Positions 47,411 through 58,400 of a stretch of DNA of 64,000 bases are shown piece by piece; within the stretch, counting starts at the first letter, position 1; every line of letters starts with the position of its first letter. Source of the stretch: Protonemura montana (taxonomy: Eukaryota > Arthropoda > Insecta > Plecoptera > Nemouridae). Below the pieces are notes generated by a model, which was not told the DNA's origin, did no database searches, and saw nothing but the letters and a program-made list of their open reading frames with translations. The stretch is taken from contig OX387607.1 in the NCBI GenBank assembly GCA_947568835.1, positions 13,097,701 through 13,161,700 on the forward strand, read 5' to 3'. Made by a program: the position numbers and the translations under genes.

Positions 47411-47683
47411 CTCTACTTCTAGTGTTATGGGCATACAATTTTGTTATTAAGGGATTGGGGGTTGCAGAATACAACTAGAATAGCATGGTAGATGTATAAG
47501 CTGTTTAGTGTTAAAATGTTTTGATTTTTGAAATGGTTTTTGCAATGTGGTTTAGAAAAATCCTTATTACGATACGTCAGACGACATAATTCATAAATGG
47601 AGAATGACAACTCCCTGTCGCAACACAATTCTGTGTGCACGCATGTGGTGTGCGTTACATACAGGGACAGCAGTGGATAAACC

Positions 47684-48180
47684 AAGAAATCGTATTGGTG
47701 TTGGGTATTGGACGCCTTTTAAACCCTTCAGAAAATTCGGTTTAAATTGTCCTTTTACCTAAAGGTACCTCTGTATGCTCTTTTCATTTTAAAATATTTT
47801 TGAGTTGGGTCAGGTTTTGTTTGTTAGTTACTACCGGTTTAGTACTCAAGTACTCAAGAAATCGTATTGGTGCTGGGTAGTGGATGCCGTTCAACCCCTT
47901 CAGAAAATCCGGCCCAAATTTTCCTTTTACCCGAAGGTACCTCTGTGTATTCTTACAATTTTACAAGATTTTTGAGTTAGGCTGGGTTTTCGTTTGTTAG
48001 TTACAGCCGGTTTAGTAATTCAAGGTAGCAAGAAATCGTATCGTTGTTGGGTGTTGAATACTTTTAAACCCATTTAGAAAAATTGGGCACAAAATTTCCT
48101 TCTACCTCAAGGTACCTCTATATGTTTTTATCATCTTACAAGATTTTTGAATTTTACACGATTTTAATCTGGTAGACATA
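47684..48180 (+). repeat. three tandem copies of a ~173-bp repeat
   Basis: Units start at 47684, 47856 and 48030 with AAGAAATCGTAT. Each contains CCTTTTACC...AAGGTACCTCT. They are diverged 15-25% by eye; the third is shorter. Confidence 0.8.
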
Positions 48181-48321
48181 ATCGATTTAATATGCTGTTC
48201 AGCACGTTCAATTGTGACATATTTACTATTTTACCATTTTTGTTGTCATCATACTTCACATCACATTGTTCTGTGTTCAATTAAAGAAAATAATAAATAA
48301 ATAAATAAAAGATTTCTTGAT

Positions 48322-48385
48322 TGTAGCCTCTTCAAGGGTACAATAATATCCGCCATGTTCAATCTGAATATGCTGCTGGTTGGGG
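48322..48385 (+). repeat. unoccupied copy of the host repeat around the 43.5-kb SINE
   Basis: GATTGTAGCCTCTTCAAGGG TAC is followed directly by AATAATATCCGCCATG. At 43.5 kb the corresponding halves are separated by the SINE. Confidence 0.65.
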
Positions 48386-48529
48386 AACGGTACTGTAAAT
48401 AACAGCTGACTTTTACAATGACTGTTACATTGCTAAATTAATTAATGTGTTGCATTATTTCTATTTCATCACTATTTTATCTGCAAAAGCGTGAGGTATT
48501 AACTACTGATGTGAGTTTCAATTTAGGGT

Positions 48530-51500
48530 ATGTCCCGAGAAGTGTCCCTGTGTGTGATACGTCTTGAAATATATCAAGAATCGTCTGAACATTGCAAAAT
48601 GGGAGACAAAGATCTGGAAGGTATTGCTTCAACTAATTGCACAATTAGCTACATTTATATGCATGTGTGACTGGATGACTTTGTACTTTACTGAAAATCT
48701 GCATTCTTCTTCAGAGTGTGGAGCAATGGCCGTATCAGCAGATTCCTCCCATGGGCGCAGAGACCCAAAAGATATTACCGTCGAGACTTTCTCTAGGAAT
48801 GACAGCAATCCTGTTGGATTATTACTTGGCTCTGATGAATTTCCTTCTTTTCCGCCGATTGAAACTGATGGTACTAGGCCAAAAGGGTTAAGTGAATCAA
48901 GCTGCCAGGACCCTGTAGCTAAGGATCAAATCCACTTCATATCAGGAAACCCTTTTGTTGAAGTCACGAAAGGAATTTTGCATCTCTTCAAGGAAAAGTG
49001 AGTACCTACCTGTTTCCTATTAACGATCAGTTCTTTCCAAACACAGTGCTCTGAAAACTGATCCTTCCTAGCATTGTGCCAAAACAAATGTAACATTTAA
49101 ACTATCACAACCACTTACTACAACCTATATACTGAAATTGAGCCTCCAAATCTAACCGGTAAGCCCAGCCTTAAGATTAAGATCTAACAGCACTGGTTTG
49201 ATAACGGTTAATTGAAAGCAACGTTGCTTTCCTCAGCCAGCTGACAGATACGGGTCGCGCAACCCAACGCAGTCAGACGATCTGCATGCTGGCTGTACCT
49301 GCGACAATGACCTGCCACGACCTACTCACGTTCACGGCCGCTTGTCACCATGACATCCAGCACATACGTGTGCTCAGGGACGGCTCACCCAACCAGTACA
49401 TGGCCCTGCTCACATTCCGTTCACAGGTAGGGATGAAAAGTTTGAAGTATGGACATTGTGCTAAAGACAGTTGATTTTAAAATATTATGGAATGCAATTT
49501 TTTCTCCAATTTCAAGAAAGTTGCAAAAACTTCTTTGCCATGTTTTCCCATATAAGTGAAAACTTTAATTATTAGTTCCTAATTACTATACCCCGCTTTA
49601 CTATAGTTCCTAGATTTCTTTATTTTATTATTATTTCATTTATTTAATGCTGTGTACCTATACATAGTATTTGTGTGAGCCTAAGTGCTAAGGAACATAT
49701 GCCGTAAAGATGATTGCAATAGTGACTTAACAATTCAAGTAATGAGTTTAAAAATAAAGAACATGATTCCTATCATGGATAAGTATGTATTTTTTTCAGC
49801 CTGTCAATCACTAACAGCCAATAGAAATAGACTAATGCCAATCGGAAAGCACCAACACAATAAGTCAAACTGACAAAGCTTGTGGTGCTGTTTAATAGGA
49901 GAAGGCCACTTGCCAGCACCAGGTCTAATCTCAGCTCCCTCATAGGCCATACTATATGCCAGCATCGTGTTCACCCTTGACTATTCTGCAGGCAGCTGCA
50001 TCTGAGTTCTTCAGCAGCTTTAACGGGGCACCTTTCAACTCGTTGGAACCATCGGGGGTATGCCACCTGGTGTTTGTATCGCGAGTCGAGGTGACATCAG
50101 AGCCGGGCGTTCCTCCACCTCCGGGCCACACGGAACTGCCCACGTGTCCCGTTTGCCTCGAGCGCATGGACGAGAGCGTCGACGGCATACTCACCATTCT
50201 CTGCAACCACGCGTTCCATGGAAACTGCCTCGACAAGTGGGGGGACGTCAGGTAGGGGCTTGTTTCTTGAATGTAGCACGGGCTGCATCAGGGTGGTTAC
50301 GTTGATAAGCGCCAAAAATTAGAAACAAAGAAAAGCAAGAACCAACAGCTACAGAGCAATGAAATGTTATCCTCCATTGAAAATAAAAAAAAAAGGGAAT
50401 GGCCATTTTTTCTTTTTTGTTGGCTGTTGCATACCCAAAACATCCCCAAACATGATAAAGTGTTAGACAAAGAGGTCCAAAATACCTGCAGTTGTCTTGT
50501 ATTGATCTGTTGATCAGAAACAAATTACTTAAACATCTTGGTCAAGTCATGGTAAAGATTTATGATGGTTTTTATGTCTACTTGATCTATCAATTTATTA
50601 ATTGATTTTTGATTTATTGATTTATTAAATTTAGTAGCCCTTTACTTAGCATTCAAAACCCATTTCAAATAGTTTTTCTTATGGCAAAGATTTATTTATT
50701 TATGTTTTCTGTGGATTACATTACATATTTTAGACAAATTCCTAACATTTCATTTCAACTAGGTATATATCACACATCTTAAAATAACTATATTAATAAA
50801 AGTAACTTAAAAAAATGCAACATTAAGCTATTTTCAGCCAGGCATCAATTAACCATATTGTAGCCAGGCAAAAATACGTATAATTTAGGTAACTAGTAAT
50901 CAAAAACTTGAAAGCCAAGCAAAAAAATTAAAAAATACACTCTTTAAATACAACATACATTGGGGAAGAGAGATAAGATGGAAAGAGTCAGCAAGAATAG
51001 TCTTTAGTGTCCCAACTATTGTCCTGGTACAACCATCAGAGTCGGGTCAATCCTTTGTCGCAAACCCATTTCATATCTAATCTTTTGCCCGGCTCATTTG
51101 CAGCTGTCCAGTTTGTCGTTACGTGCAGACCCCTGAACTGGCCGAGGACAGCTGGTGCCAGGAGTGCCACTCTGCCGACTCGTTGTGGATCTGTTTGATC
51201 TGTGGCCACATCGGCTGCAGTCGATACGTCATGGGGCACGCTTCGCAGTGAGTGGAGATCTGTTCAAATACTGCAAAAAAGATGTAAAGACGTGCATGAT
51301 TGCATGCATTGTTATATATATATATATATATGTTATAGTTATAATATAGTTATATATTATATATATATGCATATATGTCATTTTAAGCATTGTTCTTCAA
51401 TAAGTTGTTATTAAGCTTCCTTGAGCTAGACAACATCATGGGCTGTAAGTTTTGAAACGTTTGGCAAGTTATGCCTTGAGCTGGACAACAGCATGGATGG

Positions 51501-54477
51501 CAAGCTTTAAAACGTTTGGCAAGCCATGCCTTGAGCTGGACAACAGCATGGGCTGCAAGCTTTGAAATGTTTGACAAGCCATGTCTTGTGCTGGAAAATA
51601 GCATGGACTGCAAGCTTTGAAACGTTTGGCAAGCCATGTCTTGAGCTGGACAACAGCATGGGCTGCAAGCTTTGAAACGTTTGGCAAGCCATGCCTTGTG
51701 CTGTACAACAGCATGGACTGCAACTTGCAAGCTTTGAAACATTTGGCAAGCCATGCCTGGTGCTGGACAACAGCATGGACTGCAAGCTTTGAAATGTTTG
51801 GCAAGCCATGCCTTGTCCTGGACAACAACATACTCTTTACACCAACCCGCTCGGCCCATTTTGCAGACACTACCAGTCAACACTGCATTGCTACTCGATG
51901 CAGTTGGGTACGAACCACGTGTGGGACTACGTGGGTGACAACTTCGTGCACCGCCTGCTGCAGAACAAGACGGACGGGAAGCTGGTGGAAGGCACTGGAC
52001 CAAGCAAGGGAGTCAGCGAGGAAAAGCTAGAATCTGTACGTTACCCTTTTTTTAAAACTCATGTACACAAAGTTCACTTCAAAAACTTAACACATTTATA
52101 AGAACTAATAAATATTTTTCTTTCGGCAAATCCAGCTGTCACGTCTAGTACATGTAGATGCAGAAGAACAGCCATGATGTTTTATACAGGATTCTAGTGC
52201 TGTGAGATGTGATTTAAATTGCAATTGTTTGCAATATGCAAAGGATTTTATTATTAGGTACACTATTAACCTCTCAAATACCAGAATGACTAAACCCCAG
52301 ATACCCATCAATCATTAGTTTGCCGCCCTGGCCTACATTGTTACCATGGGCTGACCTTTTTGTTTTTCCCCCAGATGCAGCTGGAGTTCTCCAATCTGCT
52401 GACCTCACAGCTGGATTCGCAGCGGCGGTTCTTCGAGGAGCGTCTGTTGCGAGCGGAGGGGGCGGGGGCAGACGCCACCAGAGAGGTGGCCGAGAAGATG
52501 GCGGAGGTGGCCTCGGAAAACGAGGCGCTACACAAAAAGCTGCTGCTGCTGGCTCGGGAAAAGATTGCCACAGACAAGAAGGTGAGGCTCAGGACAGGAT
52601 GCAGAGCAATGTGATGCCGTACGGAAACAAATCTTGGAAGATTTAAATAATGGATCTAATGGTGTAATCATATTGAGGGGTCATGCATTTAATTTTGTGG
52701 CTTGCTGATTTTCATATTTGTGATAGAAGATTAAATCTAGTTGCTCGTTGGAAATCAAGTGCCGAAAATGCATTTACATACCTAGGTTGGGATCAAACCC
52801 TTAATTACAGGTTTGTAAGAAATGTTCAACATACTTCTTGGGCACTCAATGCAGCGAGCTGAACTTGCTTTGAATACAACAACCCCTGATGACTATTCAC
52901 ACAGATTTAAAAACAAATCAACAGCACTTTTTTGCTCTTTTTTTTTGGCCAGAAGAATTAAATTTACAGCGTAAAGAAAGTCTATTTCCTTGCATTATTC
53001 ACTCACAAACATGCTAAAATGTGCAATTTCTTAAATTTTGACAGTTTGATGGAACTTCTTTAAACTGAATTCCTCCGATGCTCTTTGATATGAGTAGACG
53101 GTATGTCCTTGTGATATCAATGTCCTTTAATATCACAGGTTTGCCAAGAAGCAACCTTAGCAAAATGCCAGTGCATGCCGTGCTACGCAAAAAAAGGGCT
53201 TTAGCCGCAAAAATTGAGGATGCTTTTAGGTTGAGTTTGTTAAAAAGAACGGCATCAAACATTATCGTGGCACCTACCGTTACTAAGTGCTGCCAGCTGG
53301 TTTACGTATCAGAAAGTTAAACATTAAAGCTGGCCCTCTTATTTTACCTAAAAACTCAACTAAAGCTGCTAATCCATTAAATCTACTGTTCTCTGATCTT
53401 TCCAGCTTGCGCTTGTTACTACGAAGCTTTCTGCGGCTCTGGCCGAGCTTCAGGACGAGAAGCAGATGAGCAAAGCGCTGCAGCAGAACCAATCCGCGTG
53501 GCAGGCAAAGTTCACGGGAATGGAGACGCAATTTGCGCAGTTTAAGACGGCAAAGGACAAGGTAAGGCAAATTAAATTAAAGAAAAAATTTAAAAAAATA
53601 ATGGAATGGAATAAAACTTGGGGGATAAAACTTCGCCATCATAATAGCGTATTTAACTGGCAGCCCCAATGCGCCCTGGGTTTGAACTGGGGGCTACATG
53701 CGTGTTCGGCTGGGCATATGACTTTGCCCCAGTGCAACTTACACGTGTTCGACCGGGCATGTGACTCTGCCCCAGTGCAACTTTAACGTGTTCAACTGGG
53801 GCAGAGTTGCTTGCTCCCGATGCACTTTTCCTGCTCCGGGAGTTTTCGGTAGTGCATCAGGAAAACAAATTAATGCGTTGACGGCTAGTGATCACGTGCT
53901 TCAATGGGAGCGCTCTTGCTCGGAGCTGGTGCACACCCGGTGGAGAGCATGACGTCATTAAGCAAGTTTCAAACCCGCCCTGGTTCAGGCCAGTTGAAAA
54001 CGCCATAAGTTAACGCAGGGTGAAATACCTGTGCTAGCTATATCTGGGATTAATTGTAACTACATTTTACTTGCTAGCTTGTGATGGCAATGAAAGCAAT
54101 CAAGGAGCTCAAATAAATAAGTTGATAAAATGGAGAATACCAGGTGTGCTGCGATTTTTAATGAAACCAAACTACCGGCAGACAAGTCGGTCTTGTTTCG
54201 AGGTTCTCATTTTATTTTGAGGAGGTTTTTTTCTTATTTCTTGTTTCTTGCAACTGGCTTGGGACGGGTCGTATCCTGGGTGGAAATGTTACAAACTCGC
54301 TTGGTGCCACAGGAACTGACCGAGGTCAAGGAGCAGCTGCGCGACGTCATGTTCTTCCTGGAGGCACAAAAAGTTTGCGGAGAATCGGCCAACAGCGCCG
54401 AGATCGCCGAGGGCCGCGTTACCATTGGGGAATTGCCGCCCGAAAAGCCAAGCCGCCGGCGCAACAAGCCGCGATGA
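48530..54477 (+). CDS. BRAP: BRCA1-associated protein (BRAP/IMP), RING-UBP zinc finger E3 ligase
   Basis: Nine exons: 48530-48620, 48715-48997, 49237-49426, 49992-50251, 51104-51247, 51867-52035, 52375-52581, 53406-53561, 54313-54477; phases agree and give 554 residues (human ~592). The N-terminus MSREVSLCVIRLEIYQ matches the family start. Exons 2-3 carry IHFISGNPFVEVTKGILHLF and LAVPATMTCHDLL (the BRAP2 RRM-like domain). Exon 4 into 5 is a RING (CPVCLERMDESVDG, CNHAFHGNCL, CPVCRY). Exons 5-6 are the UBP zinc finger (CQECHSADSLWICLICGHIG, HYQSTLHCYSM). Exons 7-9 form a coiled coil with LREQLRDVMFFLE-type end and a basic SRRRNKPR tail. In mammals BRAP is a cytoplasmic Ras effector that restrains KSR-dependent MAPK signalling and binds nuclear localisation signals. 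The start ATG lies 3 bases after an acceptor-like TTTAG, so a 5' UTR exon is likely upstream. Confidence 0.96.
51316..51372. repeat. (TA)n microsatellite
   Basis: AT-dinucleotide tract with small interruptions in BRAP intron 5. Confidence 0.85.
51423..51835. repeat. 55-bp minisatellite, about 7.5 units
   Basis: Units begin near 51423, 51478, 51533, 51588, 51643, 51698, 51760 and 51815, spaced 55 bases except one of 62 (7-base insertion CAACTTG). Core: TTTGAAACGTTTGGCAAGCC. The array ends ~30 bases before BRAP exon 6. Several frames stay open through it, but it is intronic. Confidence 0.9.
53665..53975 (+). mobile_element. dispersed repeat with 43-bp sub-repeats and a CRE palindrome (copy 2)
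   Basis: Same order of blocks as 22906-23230; CGTGTTC at 53701, 53744 and 53787 marks the 43-bp period. ATGACGTCAT at 53949-53958. In BRAP intron 8. Confidence 0.75.
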
Positions 54478-54681
54478 GAGATGAGCAAACTAGCCGCAGT
54501 GATTTGTACTTGATTTCAAAAGATATTTGAGTGAAAGTTTTACAGTTTATGATTTCTGTCAGATGTATGCAATTTTTTCTTTCTGATTGGTGATCTGATA
54601 GTCTCGAAAAAGGCTGCTTTATCATATTTTTTGTGTAAATATTGTTTCTGTGTAATTAATAATCATGTAAATGTTTGATTT

Positions 54682-54687
54682 AATAAA
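54682..54687 (+). promoter_or_regulatory. BRAP: polyadenylation signal of BRAP
   Basis: AATAAA about 205 bases after the stop codon. Confidence 0.6.
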
Positions 54688-55077
54688 GCTATGGTTTCTA
54701 TTTTACTCTGAGTCATTCTTATTAGGTACCTTAGAGCTTTCTAGTTCCCTCTGCACTGCCTCAGTTTAAAATGCATTTTTATAAAGGCAAGACAAGTGGC
54801 ATATCAATTATCAATTCGTATTATTATTACAATAAAACTTCTACGCTCAAGAAACATAGTATAACAGGCAAGTACATCAGGCCTTCACTGCACTTTCCAC
54901 TTCACTTAAAATGTTTCTGCAAAGATTGCACGAAATATTCACCGACATCGCACTTGCAGTTGTCCTGTCCACACTTCCGCCACCATCTCGTGTCCTTTCA
55001 CGGAGTGTTCCTCGCTTGCACCGAGGCTCAAAACGCCTTTTAGTCGTAAGACATTACGTGCATAATGCTAATTGCAT

Positions 55078-55083
55078 TTTATT
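55078..55083 (-). promoter_or_regulatory. possible polyadenylation signal of the GMC gene
   Basis: TTTATT on the plus strand (AATAAA on the transcript), about 370 bases past the stop at 55452-55454. The convergent BRAP signal is ~390 bases away, so the 3' UTRs need not overlap. Confidence 0.35.
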
Positions 55084-55451
55084 GCATCACAACAAAAGTC
55101 CACTTCTGATCGACTTGTTTCGTATTTTTTCTTGCAAGAATGCAGAGAACTTCAAAATGCAGAGTGCTGGATTCAGATAATTCCACTGAGTTTTTAAAAC
55201 GTTTCCGTAAAAAGATACACTGACCATATCCACCAGAAAAAAAACGTCATGATTTTGCTATCGAATTATTTAACTGCAAGCGCTTCTCTTGAAAAACCCA
55301 GAATGGTCTCAGCTCCCTACGGCAGCAACTTTCTGATCGCATACCCTTCTAGGCACAAGTAGTTTTAATGTTCCGACAAATCTTCATGGCACAATAGACT
55401 TCATCTTCTCAACCGAGTGCCCAGAGCTGTATGCTTAGGATGTTAGCTGGC

Positions 55452-58400
55452 TTAGCCACTTGGTGCATTTGGTGCCCTCTGACCCAGCCAGTCCTGCTTG
55501 ATGAGATCGGCCCCCTTCTCTCCCACCATTATGGCAGGCGCGTTCGTGTTTCCACTCGGGATTGTAGGCATAATGGAAGCGTCGATAACGCGCAGACCCT
55601 TGATGCCGTAAACCTGTGGGGAGTGATTAGAGGTTAGTTAAGAAGCAGTATTTGTAATAGTAAGTAACACCACCATTAAAATGGCAGGCTTGGCTAACTT
55701 TTGGATGCATGTTTCAAGACTGTTGTTTGATTGCCGGTTCGTTTTTGTGATTGGTGGATCTAATAGTGAAAATATTGTAGTGGCAAGGGAGAGCAACAAC
55801 TCAGGAATTTGGATACATTTTTTCCTGGTAGGTATCACAAATAAAATTTACAAAGTACCTCCCAGGGTTGCTTTTATGTAACATTTTTGAATACCAAATG
55901 AGGCACTTACAAATAGTTGATCTACAAAGATTGCTATTTTTAGATCCGTGCGATCAGTACTAAGATAGAGAGATAATTCTTAATTGATATTTTTACTTAT
56001 TTATCACCCTGTAATGTAACATTTTTAAATGTTTTTTGTCTGTTAAATTTTTAAACCTTGCTTCCAGTTAGGATTCTAAACATGTCAGGAAGGCCAATCT
56101 GTCACATGGTCTTTGGCCTTCCACATTGCACAGTCTCCTATATTGTCTCACCTTGAGTGTGGGGTCAACAACAGCCTCAGGGTCCCAGTACGGACCCATC
56201 TTGCACGTGCCCACCGGGTGATAGATCGTCACGGAGTAGTGCCGCACCATGCACTCCCAGAACGCGTCCGTGAACGGCTGGATGGCTGAGCAGCCCGGGA
56301 ATGGGATGTGATGCATCTCGCTGCCAAACCTGAGGCAAGAGGTTCGTTCCGATATTGATTTATGGTGTGGTTACTTGGGTGATAGGTGGTGGACGAATAA
56401 GCGATATACATGCGCCGAGAATGTGGAGTCATTTAATAGAGCACTGATGAACAGAAACAAATTCCTTGCTGCTGGAAATGCAAGTGATATGGTCAAAGGT
56501 ATCCAGAAGTAGAAGGGCAGCTATGGGCTGTGAAAAAAAGAGCAAGGCTGAAATGACTTAGATGGGTATTAAAAAAGAAATAATGGAAAGTTCTCTGGAC
56601 GATGTCAGACCAAGACTTGCTGAAACGTTAAGCCACTAGCCCTCGTATTGGACCGCCAAACTCAGCCATATAGAGCATTGCTATGAAGGACATCAAAGCA
56701 TGAGAAATAGTTGTACAATTGCAAAGCGAGATTGAAAAGACAACAGAGTAAGGTGTAATGTTGCACCCAAGGGTTGACCCAAGGTGTGACCTAAAGGTTG
56801 ACAAAGTGTAAAAGGGACATCCTCAGTCAGCTGGTTTGGTACTTACCTCTGGAAGGCTCGTGTGCGGGTGAGAGCCAGCCCTATTTTGACCCCCTCCACC
56901 AAGACAGCCATGTCGTGGGGGTCTTTGAAGTAGTTGGGGTAAATGAGCGGGTAGTCGAAAGGGTTCTTGCTGCGTAGCTTGATAACTCCCCGGCTTTTTG
57001 GCCGCAGCAGCACAGGGATCAGGCTGTATGCATCCTAAAAATGAACGAAAGGAAATTGTCCATATTATTAAAAAGTATCTTACAGTGTTGGTACCTCAGA
57101 AATTTAAAAGTATTTTGTATCAGGATTCCATAAAATAAGAGGTATATAAAATATTTTGCTCCGTGTTATGTGGCTTCCTTCCACTATTGCCCGACTACCT
57201 ACCTTGTTGTTGATGGGCTTGTAAACCGTATCGTAGAATGTCTCTGTAAGCCCGTGCGCCTTGCGGATTTGCCGCCCCCCATCAGAACTCGTCGATCCAC
57301 TCACAAAGTGGAACTCGATGTCGGGAAAGTCGTCACTGGCGTTAGCGTACTTGGTGTTGACAAACGACAGGCCTAGGATCAAGAAGGCATGCCGCCATGA
57401 GTGTCTTGGGATATTGTGTTGAAACAAAGGGATAACTGCTACAAACGAGGGCTTATGGAAAATCTAGGCTATAGCATCACTTTCTTTATTTACAGATTAA
57501 TTTATTTAATTTTTAGTGTTTAAGGACTCACAGTTTTGACAACGGGCCATGCGGCACTGGTCGAGGGGAGTTTAATTACGAGTGGATGATGATGAGAATA
57601 ATGATAAACCTAACGTAAATTAGAAGGGAGGAGGGGAAACACGGTGCCAGCATGTAGCCTACTCCTGTCGAAAAGCACCATGGAACTCCGAAGGACGTTA
57701 CGACGCAAACAATAGTGTTCGTTTACAAATCCATGCTGTCGAGAGCTTGATAAGCAAGGGCGAGTGAGGTTGCTGTACTAACTTGCATCCCTTCGGCTTC
57801 TCTCTCGAATAGAACTGGTCATATCTCCGATGGTCACCCATCCAATACCTGACCCATTGCAATGTTGCTTAACTTCAGTATTTATATGCTACAAACAATT
57901 ATTAAATTGTTGTATAAGCCTAAATGCTAGGTGAGAGGGTAGAAAGATCAACAAGAGATAAAGAATAAAGGTTATCCAAAGCAAATAACCGGTTCCAATT
58001 TCACCAACCTTCCACGCCACCGAGCACTGTAAGCGGTCCATCACCAAACATTGCGTAACGCAGCACCGAGGGAACGTTCTCGTAGCGTGACTGCACCAGC
58101 GAAACAGGCTGCTCCACCATGAACGTGAACCCGCCGAGTCCAACGTGGTCTTGGAGGTTAAGACCGACTGGCAGGTTCATCACCTCAGGGATTCCGTGCG
58201 CCAAGAGTTCCGCGCGTGGCCCAATCCCGCTCAGCATCAGCAGCTGTGGCGAGTTCACAGAACCGCCTGAAAATGGGGAAGTGACAGCGGTGCTTTATAA
58301 CCGATAAAGGTGGACTGATAAATGCATTGTACTGAAACTGTTGCCAATCTTGTTGTCAACACAAATATTGGAGGAAGAGGAACCAATCCAAAGATCTTAT

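Noticed and set aside
49952..50236. Minus-strand 94-codon frame
   Set aside because: Antisense to the BRAP RING exon.
51423..51835. CRISPR-like array
   Set aside because: Units are contiguous 55-mers with no unique spacers, inside a eukaryotic intron.
51383..52003. 206-codon open frame on the minus strand
   Set aside because: Created by the 55-bp minisatellite in BRAP intron 5; the peptide repeats in shifting frames and the plus-strand BRAP exon 6 lies under it.
55681..55881. 66-codon plus-strand frame
   Set aside because: Lies in GMC intron 9 and has no motif or splice context.
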